Shown in pieces: positions 33,941 through 42,981 of a stretch of 64,000 bases of DNA (positions within the stretch are counted from its first letter, which is position 1; each line of letters opens with the position of its first letter). The position numbers were made by a program, and so were the translations under genes. The stretch comes from Chloroflexota bacterium (GTDB taxonomy: Bacteria > Chloroflexota > Dehalococcoidia > Lucifugimonadales > UBA2985): the NCBI GenBank assembly GCA_028877205.1, contig JAPPHY010000018.1:1-64000 (forward strand), given 5' to 3'. A model generated the notes under the pieces. The model did no database searches, was not told where the DNA came from, and worked only from the letters and a program-made list of their open reading frames with translations.

Positions 33941-35131
33941 CTAGTCGGCGGTCGCCCTGGTTATCGCCCTGTCCAGCTTGGCGACGCCCTCGTCGACCTC
34001 CTCTGCGCTGAGGGTGAGCGGCGGCATGATGCGGATGGCGTTGGGGCGAACGGGGTTGAGCAGCAGACCCTCGTCGTTGCTCATGGACACCACCTGCCCG
34101 GAGATGTCTCCGGTGAACTGGACTGCAACCAGCAGGCCCATGCCCCGCACCTGGTCGATAGCGGCGTGGCGCGACATCAGCCCGTTCAGGCCGTCCATCA
34201 GCCTGCGGCCCATGTCGGCGGCGTGGGCCGGCACGTTGTTCTTGATGACGTGGTCAACCACGCCGAACGCACCGGCGGTCGTAAGCACGTTGCCGCCGTA
34301 GGTGGAGCCGTGGTCGCCCGGGGCCAGGACGCAGAACTTCTCCTTGGCCAGGAATGCCCCGATGGGCACGCCGCCGCCGAGTCCCTTGGCCAGCGTGATG
34401 GCGTCCGGCTCTACCCCGAACTGCTCGTACCCGAAGAGCGTGCCCAGGCGGCCGATGCCCGTCTGCACCTCGTCGAGGATCATGACCAGGTTGTGCCGGT
34501 CGCACCACTCCCGCACCTGCGCCAGGTAGTCCGGCGAAGGCACGATGACACCCCCCTCGCCCTGAATCGGCTCGACCATGACGGCGCACGTCTCGTCGGT
34601 GGTTGCCTCGCGGATGGCGTCGATGGCGTCGTACGGCACGTTCACGAAGCCGGGCGACAAGGGCTGCCACTGCTCCTGGTAGTGGGGCTGTCCTGTGGCC
34701 GCGGCCATCGTGAGGGTGCGGCCGTGGAAGGAGTTCAGGGCGGTGATGACCTGATACGCCCCGTTGCGGTTCAGCTTGCCGTACTTGCGGGCCAGCTTGA
34801 CCGCTCCTTCGTTGGCCTCTGCGCCGCTGTTGCTGAAGAACACGCGGTCAAGGCAGCTGTTCTCCACCAGCAGCTGCGCCAGCTTGACCTGTGGCACGGT
34901 GAAGAACTGGTTGGAGGTCTGGATCAGCGTGCGGGCCTGCTCGGTCACTGCTTCCACCAGCGCGGGATGGCAGTGGCCCAGCGTGTTCACGGCCCACCCA
35001 GCGGTGAAGTCCAGGTACTCCTTGTCGTTCTCGTCCCAGACGCGGGAACCGCTGCCTCTCACCAGCACCAGCGGCTGCCGCCGGGCAACCTGCATGTAGT
35101 ATCTGCTCTCCAAATCTGTCCAGGTGCTCAT
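33941..35131 (-). CDS. argD: Acetylornithine aminotransferase
   Basis: The 396-residue class III PLP aminotransferase converts N-acetylglutamate semialdehyde to N-acetylornithine. It shows 'DFTAGWAVNTLGHCHPALVE', 'FFSNSGAEANEGAVKLARKY', 'VMILDEVQTGIGRLG' and the PLP lysine in 'TLAKGLGGGVPIGAFL'. Its start overlaps the UPF0182 stop by 4 bp. The neighbours make the arginine role far more likely than ornithine or GABA transamination. Confidence 0.93.
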   Translation of the reverse strand: MSTWTDLESRYYMQVARRQPLVLVRGSGSRVWDENDKEYLDFTAGWAVNTLGHCHPALVEAVTEQARTLIQTSNQFFTVPQVKLAQLLVENSCLDRVFFSNSGAEANEGAVKLARKYGKLNRNGAYQVITALNSFHGRTLTMAAATGQPHYQEQWQPLSPGFVNVPYDAIDAIREATTDETCAVMVEPIQGEGGVIVPSPDYLAQVREWCDRHNLVMILDEVQTGIGRLGTLFGYEQFGVEPDAITLAKGLGGGVPIGAFLAKEKFCVLAPGDHGSTYGGNVLTTAGAFGVVDHVIKNNVPAHAADMGRRLMDGLNGLMSRHAAIDQVRGMGLLVAVQFTGDISGQVVSMSNDEGLLLNPVRPNAIRIMPPLTLSAEEVDEGVAKLDRAITRATAD

Positions 35132-37944
35132 TGTCCTCCTTCCTCAGTGGGGCCCAGCATTTGCTCTAGGGCCTGTTCAAGCCGGTCCAGGCTCTGCCTT
35201 AGCTGTTCGATGGCCTGTCGAATCTCATCCGCGTTCATGTCCTCGGTTGGCTCAGCCGTAGGGTCGTCCGGCGAGACCGGGTCCGGCTCGCCGCCTGCAA
35301 GCAGCGCTTCCAGCGCGCTGTTCAGGTCGTCGGCCATGACCACGCTCTTCGCATCGGCTAGTATAACCTGCTTCAGCTCCGGGAATGCGATGTTCTCCGC
35401 CTGGATGTAGAGCGGTTCAACGTACATCAGGAAGCGATTACCATCGTGCTCGATTGGCGTGACCAGCAGATTGCCCCGGATGCACCTGGCGCCCCGCTGG
35501 CACAGCAGGGTGAACTGCTGCTTGATGGTGAAGTCCTGGTCTATCCTGGCCTCAACCTGCTCCGGCCCGTCCACCTGCAGGCCCTTCGGGAAGAAGAACG
35601 CTTTCAGGCTGCCGTACTGGCCGCGGTCGTTGTCCATGCGGGCGGCGAGCCAGGCAACCTGGTTGGGCTTGTTGAGCGGCGTGAAGGGGAGCATCAATAC
35701 GAACTCCTCCTTTTCCTCGCCGGGCAGCTTCATGATCACGTGGTAGGGCTGTATGGGCTGGACGGTCTCGAAGAAGAGCTCCTGGGGAATGCTCCAGGGG
35801 TCTTCCTTGCGATAGAAGTCGGTGGTGTCCCGCATGTGGTAGAGGAGGTACTTCTCAGCCTGCACGGAGAAGAAGTCTCGCGGGTAGCGCACGTGCGACT
35901 GAAGCGACGACGGCAGCTCGTTGCGGGACTTGAACAGGTTGGGGAACGCCCCGGAGTAGGACTGGATGATGGGGTCCTCGTCGTCGAAGATGTAGAACTG
36001 GACTTCACCGGTGTACGCGTCGATGACCGCCTTGACGCTATTGCGCATGTAGTTGAATCCGTCCCGGAAGGGGTCGGAGTAGGGGTAGTGGTCGGTGACG
36101 GTGTAGGCGTCCTGGAACCACCACAGCTTGCCGTCGGCCACCACCATGTAGGGGTCTGAGTCCAGGCGCAGGAACGGCGCGACCTGCTTGACCCTGTCCT
36201 GGATGAGGCGCCGGTACTGAATCTTGCTCTCCGGCGCAATTGCGCCGCTTATGAGGATGTTGATGTCGGCGAACTCCCACGCGTACGCGAAGCGCCTCAG
36301 CAGGGAGCTGAGGTGGACGCCGCCGCCGCCGTCATAGACGTAGTCCGTGTCCACGGCGGCCTCGGTGTCGATGGCGGGGAAGTCGAACTCCGTCTCCTTC
36401 GAGTTGACTATGACGTAGTTAGCGCTGTTCTCGCCGTAGTAGATCTGGGGCACGTCCACGTGCGGCACGAAGCCCTCCAGGGACTCGCGGCCGGCCTTGG
36501 GCGGGATATCCTTGATGAAGAACTCCGGCTTGCCGTCGTCGGTGAACTCGGTCGTGGGGCTCATGGCCACGCCGAACCCGTGGGTATACTGGAGCCGTCG
36601 GTTAACCCACGACTGCGACTCCGGTGGCAGGTCCTCCGGGAACAGCTCGCGGGCGCCCAGCACAATCTGCCGGACTTCGCCGTTCACCTCATAGCGGTCT
36701 ATGTCCACCCCGACAAAGCGATAGTAGGCTCGGAAGAACTGTATCTGATTGTATATACTTCGCAGAGGCCTCCGGTCCCACAGGCGCACGTTCTCTATGG
36801 TGCCCGGGTTTGCGGCCACCGTCTCCGCGTTGATGGGGGCGAGCTCCCCCGCGGACGCTCCGGTGTCTATGGTGGCCAGCTGGTAGTCCTCCTCCACTAT
36901 GCGGTCGAGGGCAAACCCCTGCCTGGTGAAGTCGATGTTGCGCGGGATGTACTCGCGCTCCCTGTCCAGCTCATTGGGCGCAACCTGGAATCGCTGCACC
37001 AGCGCGGGATACAGGGCGCCCACCACGATGGCAACCGCGATCCACAGACCAACGCCGCCGACGATGATGCGCGGCGACCGGAAGTAGGCGTTTGCCAACA
37101 GCAGGACCCCAATGACGGCGCCCACTCCTATCAGGATGTAGAGCGCCGGCAGGCGGGCGTTCAGGTCGGTGAAGGCTGCGCCGAATATGGCGCCCTCAGC
37201 GGAGAAGAGCAGCTCGTACCTGTCCAGCCAGTAGCTCCACGTGATCACCAGAAGGAGAATACCCAGAAGGACGGTCGCGTGGCTGACGGACCGCGGCGTG
37301 ATGGCCTGGCCCAGACTGACGTCCCGCAGGCTGACGTTGATGAGGAAGATCGATCCGGCCACGAGCATGGTGGTGATCACGGCCCCGAACAGCCAGCCCT
37401 GTACTAGGGTGAGCATCGGCAGGTCGAACACGTAGAACGACACGTCGCGGTTGAACACCGGGTCCTGTACGCTGAAGGGAGTGCTGTTGAGGAACCTTAG
37501 CACGGTCTCCCACTGCCCGCCGAGTATGGAGCCGAAGAGCACGGACATGAGGAACACGCTTAGCCAGATGCCCCATACCAGAAGTCGCTTGAGGAGGGCG
37601 TACAGGTCGGCAGCAAGGAGCGGGGCGGGTTCGCCCACGGAGCTGCGGTATGCCATGATCGCGTTTGGCGTGACTATCGCAGCGAATACCGCCGCGCCTA
37701 CGATGAAGAGCCACACCCTGGTGAAGAGGATGGTGGTGAACACGCTGCGATAGTTGAGAGCGTCGAACCAGAGCCAGTTCGTGTAGATCTGCCGCAGGAC
37801 GTTGAGCAGGACCAGCAGGACCACCAGGCCGAATGCCACCGCGCCCCACCTCAGCAGCGGCGTGACGTCGAAGGGCATGGTGACCCTTCCGCTCTCTCCA
37901 TCCTGGAACGGCGACCAGTCCTGATCGCCCCGGAAGCTAAACAT
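35128..37944 (-). CDS. UPF0182 family large membrane protein
   Basis: The 938-residue protein has about seven transmembrane helices in its first ~330 residues ('WGAVAFGLVVLLVLLNVL', 'VWLFIVGAAVFAAIVTPNAI', 'GILLLVITWSYWLDRYELL' and others). A large extracytoplasmic domain follows with 'PNELDREREYIPRNIDFTRQ', 'HGFGVAMSP' and 'PQIYYGENSANYVIVNSKE', all UPF0182 landmarks, and an acidic, Pro/Glu-rich tail ending in a coiled segment. The function is unknown in all organisms. It is wedged between argB and argD with 8-bp and 4-bp overlaps, so it is translated with the arginine enzymes. Whether that is functional or positional is unclear. Confidence 0.92.
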   Translation of the reverse strand: MFSFRGDQDWSPFQDGESGRVTMPFDVTPLLRWGAVAFGLVVLLVLLNVLRQIYTNWLWFDALNYRSVFTTILFTRVWLFIVGAAVFAAIVTPNAIMAYRSSVGEPAPLLAADLYALLKRLLVWGIWLSVFLMSVLFGSILGGQWETVLRFLNSTPFSVQDPVFNRDVSFYVFDLPMLTLVQGWLFGAVITTMLVAGSIFLINVSLRDVSLGQAITPRSVSHATVLLGILLLVITWSYWLDRYELLFSAEGAIFGAAFTDLNARLPALYILIGVGAVIGVLLLANAYFRSPRIIVGGVGLWIAVAIVVGALYPALVQRFQVAPNELDREREYIPRNIDFTRQGFALDRIVEEDYQLATIDTGASAGELAPINAETVAANPGTIENVRLWDRRPLRSIYNQIQFFRAYYRFVGVDIDRYEVNGEVRQIVLGARELFPEDLPPESQSWVNRRLQYTHGFGVAMSPTTEFTDDGKPEFFIKDIPPKAGRESLEGFVPHVDVPQIYYGENSANYVIVNSKETEFDFPAIDTEAAVDTDYVYDGGGGVHLSSLLRRFAYAWEFADINILISGAIAPESKIQYRRLIQDRVKQVAPFLRLDSDPYMVVADGKLWWFQDAYTVTDHYPYSDPFRDGFNYMRNSVKAVIDAYTGEVQFYIFDDEDPIIQSYSGAFPNLFKSRNELPSSLQSHVRYPRDFFSVQAEKYLLYHMRDTTDFYRKEDPWSIPQELFFETVQPIQPYHVIMKLPGEEKEEFVLMLPFTPLNKPNQVAWLAARMDNDRGQYGSLKAFFFPKGLQVDGPEQVEARIDQDFTIKQQFTLLCQRGARCIRGNLLVTPIEHDGNRFLMYVEPLYIQAENIAFPELKQVILADAKSVVMADDLNSALEALLAGGEPDPVSPDDPTAEPTEDMNADEIRQAIEQLRQSLDRLEQALEQMLGPTEEGGQ

Positions 37945-38761
37945 CTCCCTTGTCGATCCTGGTGCCCGACGCCGCGCCCTCCACGAGATCCAGGAGCGCT
38001 CTGCTCCTTCTGCCGTCGACTATCCGGGCTGTTCCGACCCCGTCTAGCGAGCGCAGGCAAGCCTCCACCTTGGGCACCATGCCTCCGGAAACCGCGCCGT
38101 TCTGCATCAGCTCCTGGACTTCTGCGGAGGTGAGCCGCTCAAGGACGCGGCCCTCGGAGTCCATCACTCCCTCCACGTCCGTGAGGAACACCAGCGACTC
38201 GGCCTGCAGGGCGCGTGCAATTTCGCCGGCTGCCGTATCGCCATTGATGTTGAGGAGTGCCGCGCTCCACTCGGAACCGTCGATGGCGTGGATGGCCACG
38301 GGCGCAATCATGGGGATGTAACCGGCTGCCAGCACGCTGAGGATGGGCGCAGGGTCAACGCGGGTGATGCGTCCGACCAATCCCAGCTCAGGGTCGAGCA
38401 CTTCGGCCTCCAACATGCTTCCGTCCACGCCGCTGATCCCCAGGGCCCTGCCGCCGAGGCGGTGAATGGTGGACACAAGCTCCTTGTTGACCAGGCCGCC
38501 CAGCGTGGCCGCCACGATCTCCATGCTGGGAGCGTCGGTGACGCGGAGGCCGCGTACGAAGTTCGGCGTCAGGTTCTGCCGTTCCATCCAGCGGGAGATG
38601 ACCGGGCCTCCGCCGTGAACCACGACGGGAATTTGGCCCCTGCGCTGTAGCTCGACCAAGTCTTCCAGCGACGTGTCCTGGCTGCCTAGGACGCTGCCCC
38701 CGATTTTCACCACCAGAGCAGGATGGGCCGACGAGTCGCTGGGAGCGTTTGTCATATCCAT
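37937..38761 (-). CDS. argB: Acetylglutamate kinase
   Basis: The 274-residue amino-acid kinase phosphorylates N-acetylglutamate. It has 'LVVKIGGSVLGSQD', 'VVVHGGGPVISRWM', 'NINGDTAAGEIARAL' and 'GGMVPKVEACLRSL'. The start MDMTN at 38759-38761 is preceded by GGAGACCCC; an upstream frame adding 40 residues reads into the argJ end and is rejected. It lacks the N-terminal helix of arginine-sensitive hexameric NAGKs, so feedback inhibition may be absent (inference). Confidence 0.94.
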   Translation of the reverse strand: MDMTNAPSDSSAHPALVVKIGGSVLGSQDTSLEDLVELQRRGQIPVVVHGGGPVISRWMERQNLTPNFVRGLRVTDAPSMEIVAATLGGLVNKELVSTIHRLGGRALGISGVDGSMLEAEVLDPELGLVGRITRVDPAPILSVLAAGYIPMIAPVAIHAIDGSEWSAALLNINGDTAAGEIARALQAESLVFLTDVEGVMDSEGRVLERLTSAEVQELMQNGAVSGGMVPKVEACLRSLDGVGTARIVDGRRSRALLDLVEGAASGTRIDKGDV

Positions 38762-38795
38762 ACGGGGTCTCCGGGCGGCGCGAGTGGCCCCGGCG

Positions 38796-40013
38796 CTAGG
38801 TGGTGTAGGCGCTGTTGAACGTGACGTACTCTTCGCTGAGGTCGCACCCCCACGCGGTGGCGGAAGCGTCGCCAAGGCCAAGGTTCAGGCGCAGGCTCAC
38901 GTCCGTTCCGCTCATGGAGAGAACCACGGCGTCCTTGAAATAGGGGATAGGGCGTCCCCCCTCCATGATGCAGACGTCATTGATGTACAGGGCGACGAGC
39001 TCTTCCTTGACCTGCGCGCCGCTGTAACCCAGCGCAACGATTATGCGTCCCCAGTTGGGGTCGGCGCCGTGTATGGCTGACTTGACCAGCATAGAGGATG
39101 CCACGGAGAGAGCCGCAACCCGCGCATCGCTCTCGTTCATCGCGTTCTCCACCACCACCTCTATGAGCTTGGAGGCGCCCTCGCCGTCGCGTGCAATGGC
39201 CTTTGCCAGGTCCGCGCAAACCGCGTCAAGCGCCGCCTGGAAGGCGTCCGCGCCCGGCGATGAAGCGTCGATCGCACTGCCGCCTGCTGCGCCGTTGGCC
39301 AGGAGCAGGACGGTGTCATTGGTGCTGGAGTCGCCGTCCACACTGATCATGTTGAAGGAGCAGTCCACGGAGCGGGAGAGGCTTGTCTGCAGGTATGCGC
39401 CATCCACCGGCGCGTCCGTCGCGAGGAATGCAAGCATGGTTGCCATGTTGGGGTGAATCATGCCAGAGCCCTTGGCGATGCCTCCCAGAGTGTACGTGAC
39501 GCCATCAACCTCGAAGCTGACGGCCGCCTCCTTGGAGACGAGGTCCGTGGTGCAGATGGCGCGCGCCAGCTCGTGGCCGCCGTCTTCGTGCATCTCGATC
39601 TTGTCCGTGCCACTGCGGATCAGGCCCATGGGCAGCTCGACTCCGATGAGGCCGGTGCTGCACGCCAGCACCAGCTCAGCCTCCAGTCCGAGCTTGGCCG
39701 CCGCGAGCGCGGCCATCTCGATGGCGTCAGTCATGCCCTGCTCGCCGACGCATGCGTTGGCGATGCCGCTGTTGATGACCACGGCCTGCGCGCGGCCCGT
39801 CGCGACCCTCTGCTGGTCCAGCACGACCGAAGGGGACTTCACGGCGTTCTTAGTGAAGGTGCCGGCCACGGTGCATACCGACTCCGAGCAGACAATGCCC
39901 AGATCCAGTTTGTCCTCAGTGTATGTACGAATGCCGGAGTAGGTGGCGCCGGCCGTAAATCCCTTCGGAGACGTTATGGTCCCCCCCTCCAGCCAGTTTA
40001 TCTCTGAGGTCAT
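38796..40013 (-). CDS. argJ: Glutamate N-acetyltransferase / amino-acid acetyltransferase
   Basis: The 405-residue ArgJ recycles the acetyl group from N-acetylornithine to glutamate and may also use acetyl-CoA. The self-cleavage site is intact: 'GSGMIHPNMATMLAFLATDA' with the Ala-Thr junction whose Thr becomes the nucleophile. Conserved 'NSGIANACVGEQG' and 'DGDSSTNDTVLLLANGAAGG' are present. The start at 40011-40013 has GGAGCGAAG before it, better than a 50-codon longer frame. It is the first gene of the arginine operon; a TATACT box (40059-40064) lies upstream. Confidence 0.95.
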   Translation of the reverse strand: MTSEINWLEGGTITSPKGFTAGATYSGIRTYTEDKLDLGIVCSESVCTVAGTFTKNAVKSPSVVLDQQRVATGRAQAVVINSGIANACVGEQGMTDAIEMAALAAAKLGLEAELVLACSTGLIGVELPMGLIRSGTDKIEMHEDGGHELARAICTTDLVSKEAAVSFEVDGVTYTLGGIAKGSGMIHPNMATMLAFLATDAPVDGAYLQTSLSRSVDCSFNMISVDGDSSTNDTVLLLANGAAGGSAIDASSPGADAFQAALDAVCADLAKAIARDGEGASKLIEVVVENAMNESDARVAALSVASSMLVKSAIHGADPNWGRIIVALGYSGAQVKEELVALYINDVCIMEGGRPIPYFKDAVVLSMSGTDVSLRLNLGLGDASATAWGCDLSEEYVTFNSAYTT

Positions 40014-40162
40014 CTTCGCTCCACGCAGAGTAGTGTGTTGAATTCTGCGACGGCTGCAAGTATAGCACTCCTGTGGCGCGAGCAAAAGGGGAGTGGTGGG
40101 ATGATGGACAGCCCGTTTCCGGCTATAATGCCAAATAGTCGGGGAGAGGAGGGCCCGCCGCA

Positions 40163-40681
40163 ATGGCCGTTTCCTTGTTCCGTCCCGTTGACGTGGAGGT
40201 GGTTTTCGATGAGCGGTCGTACGGACTTGGCGATAGCATTGGCGTCAAGGTGAAGCTCAGCGCCCGGCGTGACGTGGAGGTCAGGGAGGCCAGGCTGGAC
40301 CTGGTGTGCGAGGAGGAGTTCGCGGAGAGCTACACGGTCAGCGTCCCCAGCGGCCCACCCACGGACTACGGATCACCGTGGGGCCAGTTCGGCGTGTACA
40401 GGGCACCCAAGGTACCCAAGAAGGTGGACCGTGACGCAAAGGAGTCCTACGTACACAGCTCCGCGCTGTTTCTGGAGAACGCCGCGCTCGGTTCGGGCTC
40501 CGTTCAGCAGTTCAGCTTCGACATGCACATCGGTACGGAGCCGCCGCCGCGCGCGTCCGTCGGAAAGTCGCGATGGTGGCTCGAGGCGGTGCTGGACCTG
40601 GCAAGGGCGCGAGACGTGCGGATGAGGCAGAGTGTGAAAGTTGTGGTTCCCGCGGTTCGCAGGCAACAGCTTCAAGGCTGA
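40163..40681 (+). CDS. Arrestin/SpoOM-like beta-sandwich protein
   Basis: The 172-residue protein reads as an all-beta domain: 'VDVEVVFDERSYGLGDSIGV' then 'VREARLDLVCEEEFAESYTV' and 'WWLEAVLDLARARDVRMRQS' resemble the alternating strands of arrestin-like sporulation-control (SpoOM) folds, with the typical 'KSRWWLEA' strand near the end. The molecular role is unknown. It is divergent from argJ, has its own TATAAT (40124-40129) and a good GGAGAGGAGG before the ATG. Confidence 0.55.
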   Translation: MAVSLFRPVDVEVVFDERSYGLGDSIGVKVKLSARRDVEVREARLDLVCEEEFAESYTVSVPSGPPTDYGSPWGQFGVYRAPKVPKKVDRDAKESYVHSSALFLENAALGSGSVQQFSFDMHIGTEPPPRASVGKSRWWLEAVLDLARARDVRMRQSVKVVVPAVRRQQLQG

Positions 40682-40717
40682 AGTTGTGGAATCGTAATGT
40701 TTGTAAGCCGGCGAAAC

Positions 40718-40747
40718 TTGCGCACCCCACAAGGGCAGGGGTATAAT
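40718..40747 (+). promoter_or_regulatory. Promoter of the 25-codon gene
   Basis: TTGCGC (40718-40723), 18-bp spacer and perfect TATAAT (40742-40747). The start codon lies 33 bp after the -10. Confidence 0.6.
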
Positions 40748-40779
40748 GATATTGAGGCTGGAAGCGGAAGGAGGTAGTA

Positions 40780-40857
40780 ATGGTTCCCAAGTACGTACTG
40801 AACCATAGATGGCACTTCCCTTCTGATGGCCTCGCCGGCCTGGGTGGTGGTGGATAG
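40780..40857 (+). CDS. Candidate 25-residue small protein
   Basis: A short frame begins ATG GTT CCC and ends TAG. The peptide starts MVPKYVLNHRWHFP and ends SDGLAGLGGGG. It has an ideal AGGAGG ribosome binding site 5 nt before the ATG, a perfect TATAAT box about 33 bp upstream and a strong hairpin 160 bp downstream. No known family comes to mind. The His/Trp-rich middle and the run of four terminal glycines are unusual; a modified-peptide precursor, a regulator or a transcript-protecting leader are possible. The frame is short enough to be chance, but the signals argue for translation. Confidence 0.5.
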   Translation: MVPKYVLNHRWHFPSDGLAGLGGGG

Positions 40858-40875
40858 AAGAGTCTAGCTGGGAAG

Positions 40876-40947
40876 ATGAAAGGGCCGGTGAGGCAGCCAA
40901 CGGGGCATCTGACCCCGCACTGGGAGGGCACGGACAATCAGCAGTGA
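40876..40947 (+). CDS. Possible second small frame (23 residues)
   Basis: ATG-to-TGA frame 18 bp downstream, beginning MKGPVRQPTGH and ending WEGTDNQQ. The upstream GGGAAG is too close to the ATG to be a good ribosome binding site. It is listed because it falls inside the same predicted transcript; it may be chance or part of an untranslated RNA. Confidence 0.22.
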   Translation: MKGPVRQPTGHLTPHWEGTDNQQ

Positions 40948-41406
40948 CCAGCGCCCATCCGGTCGGGTAGATCGGGCAAGCCGGGGTCAATGGCTCTCAG
41001 ACAGCAACCCTTGGGGAAAGAGAGGCCCGTCGATTTTGGAGTCGGCGGGCCTCTCCGCGCGCCTGTGGATGGGCGCGCGCCCTCTACGCGAGTCGACTCA
41101 CCGCCCGCTCATTGCGTGTCCCGTACCCGATACGAGGGTGAGCCGGACGAACCGTACGGACGGGTCCGTATACCCCTCCCATACGTCATTCCTGCGGACG
41201 TAGGAATCCTGCCCCCACGCACCGCTGCTGGTCTGCGGCTTTCGCCGCAGTGACGGGGGCGTTCTTGGATGCCTCGGCGGGTTTAGAGCCGGCCCTGCAC
41301 CTGATGTGGGACGAGCCATCCGGAATGCTGCTCTCACGTCTGCGGGAGTGCTATAGCTCTCACATGCGCATGCAAGCGAATAGCAGTGATTGCGCTCCCG
41401 CCGCCC
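40948..41406. other. Non-coding stretch before pncB, with dispersed palindromes
   Basis: No gene is supported. It contains the terminator-like hairpin, an inverted repeat 'attcct-gcggacgt-aggaat' (41188-41207) inside a 'gtcattcctgcg' element of the dispersed type, and a 7-bp stem 'ctgcggc-tttc-gccgcag' (41233-41250) that may end pncB transcription. A 6-bp analogue of the last stem occurs between ahcY and metK. Confidence 0.55.
41020..41055 (+). terminator. Strong hairpin ending the small-gene transcript
   Basis: GAGAGGCCCG (41020-41029) pairs perfectly with CGGGCCTCTC (41046-41055). A G-U pair and CGA/TCG extend the stem to 14 bp around an 8-nt loop. No U-run follows. Confidence 0.65.
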
Positions 41407-42780
41407 CTAGCGTTCGCTCTCCGGCTGCGACGACAGCTCCTGCCTGAGGCGTTGCAGCCCACGGCCCAGCCGCACGGGGTAGCGGGCGGGCCGCCGCAGG
41501 CGCTTGTAGCGTTCGTCCAGGGCCTCGAACTCTTCGCGGAACCGCTCTCGTAGCACCGAGAGCGGCGGCGTTTCCGACGTTGGCTCGCCCCGCTCCATGA
41601 CGGTATGCAGCAGCGGCTCTGCGTCCGGCGTGGGCGGCGCCTCGTCAGCAAGTGCAAGTACGTCGCCCCGGAGGCGTCCATCAGCCCCGCGCAGGCGGAA
41701 CACCTGCTTCTCTCCCGGCAGGGACTCCTTGCCCTCGCTCAGCTTCCGGACTGGGCGGCCTGCGTAACGCACCAGCTTGTAGGCCGCATCCAGCCACGGA
41801 GCGTCGCCGGAGACGGCCATTCGAGTGCCTACGCCGAAAGCGTCGATGGCCGCGCCCTCCCTAACCAGCGAGTCGACGGAGAACTCGTCCAGGCCACCGC
41901 TTGCAAGGATGCGCACGTAGTGCAGCCCCGCGTCGTCCAGGATACGCCGAACCTCGCGGCTGAGTTGCAGCAGGTCGCCGCTGTCCAGTCGAACGGCACG
42001 CAGACGGTGGCCTTGCGCCTCCATCTCGCGGCCTACGGTAACCGCCTTGTGCGCGGCCGCGATGGTGTCGTACGTGTCGATGAGCAAGACGGTGTCGTCG
42101 GGGAAGCTCTCGGCATAGGCGCGGAAGGCGTCGATCTCGCGCTCGAAGCTGGTGACGTAGGAGTGGGCCATGGTACCGGCGATGGGGAGGCCGTAGGCGC
42201 GTCCGGCGAGCACGTTGCTGGTGGAGGCGAACCCTGCGATGTGGCTGCTGCGGGCGGCCTTCATGCCTGCGTCCGTGCCGTGCGCGCGTCGCAGCGAGAA
42301 GTCGACCAGCGTCCTGCCACAGGCAGCCCACGTGCATCGCGCGGCCTTGGTGGCGATGAGGCTCTGGAGGTTGACTTGGTTGATGACCAGCGTCTCGATG
42401 ATCTGGGCCTCTATTATGGGGGCGGTGACCTCTAGGACCGGCTCGTGGTGAAAGTAGAGCCGTCCCTCGGGAATGGCTCGCACGCGGCCGGTGAACCGCA
42501 GCGCGGCGAGGAAGTCCAGGAAGTCGGTTGCGAATGTACCCGTTGAGCGCAGGTAGTCGATTGCGGAAGGGGTGAACCGGAAGTCGTGGAGGTAGCGCAG
42601 CACGTCATCGAGGCCGGCGGAGACAAGATACGAACGCCTCACACGCGAGGGCCTCACGAACAGACTGAACGAGGCCTCGGATGACATCCCCTGGCGGAAG
42701 TAGCCCTGGGCCATTGTCAGCTCGTACAGGTCGGTGAACAGGGCCGCATCGTCCGCGGCCAGGGCGCCGGGCGGCTGCAT
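41407..42780 (-). CDS. pncB: Nicotinate phosphoribosyltransferase
   Basis: The 457-residue enzyme salvages nicotinate into NAD synthesis. It has 'FTDLYELTMAQGYFRQG', the regulatory-phosphorylation His region 'SSHIAGFASTSNVLAGRAYG' and 'GTMAHSYVTSF', and 'AVRLDSGDLLQLSREVRRIL' for PRPP/product binding. The start at 42778-42780 is favoured by GGAGGAGACG upstream and by the conserved 'DDAALFTDLYE' N-terminus; a frame 35 codons longer reads into Arg-rich shadow sequence. It is convergent with the small-protein unit. Confidence 0.92.
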   Translation of the reverse strand: MQPPGALAADDAALFTDLYELTMAQGYFRQGMSSEASFSLFVRPSRVRRSYLVSAGLDDVLRYLHDFRFTPSAIDYLRSTGTFATDFLDFLAALRFTGRVRAIPEGRLYFHHEPVLEVTAPIIEAQIIETLVINQVNLQSLIATKAARCTWAACGRTLVDFSLRRAHGTDAGMKAARSSHIAGFASTSNVLAGRAYGLPIAGTMAHSYVTSFEREIDAFRAYAESFPDDTVLLIDTYDTIAAAHKAVTVGREMEAQGHRLRAVRLDSGDLLQLSREVRRILDDAGLHYVRILASGGLDEFSVDSLVREGAAIDAFGVGTRMAVSGDAPWLDAAYKLVRYAGRPVRKLSEGKESLPGEKQVFRLRGADGRLRGDVLALADEAPPTPDAEPLLHTVMERGEPTSETPPLSVLRERFREEFEALDERYKRLRRPARYPVRLGRGLQRLRQELSSQPESER

Positions 42781-42981
42781 CGGCTGCGTCTCCTCCGTGT
42801 GGCATGGCGGCTCCTCCCACGTGCTGGTCCGGCGGCGCGGGAAAGGCCGTATACGGAGTTTAGGGTCTGTACCAACGTTCGTCAAAGGCGGCGCGTCGGG
42901 CTATTGCAATTGACGGTGGGCCTGTGCGCATAATTCTGCCAGGGCCGCTTGGGCCGACCCGGCGGAGGAGCCTGTAACCGC

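Noticed and set aside
40754-41055. Known structured RNA (6S, RNase P, SRP, tmRNA) in the pncB-proximal gap
   Set aside because: None of the conserved core sequences of these RNAs was found by eye.
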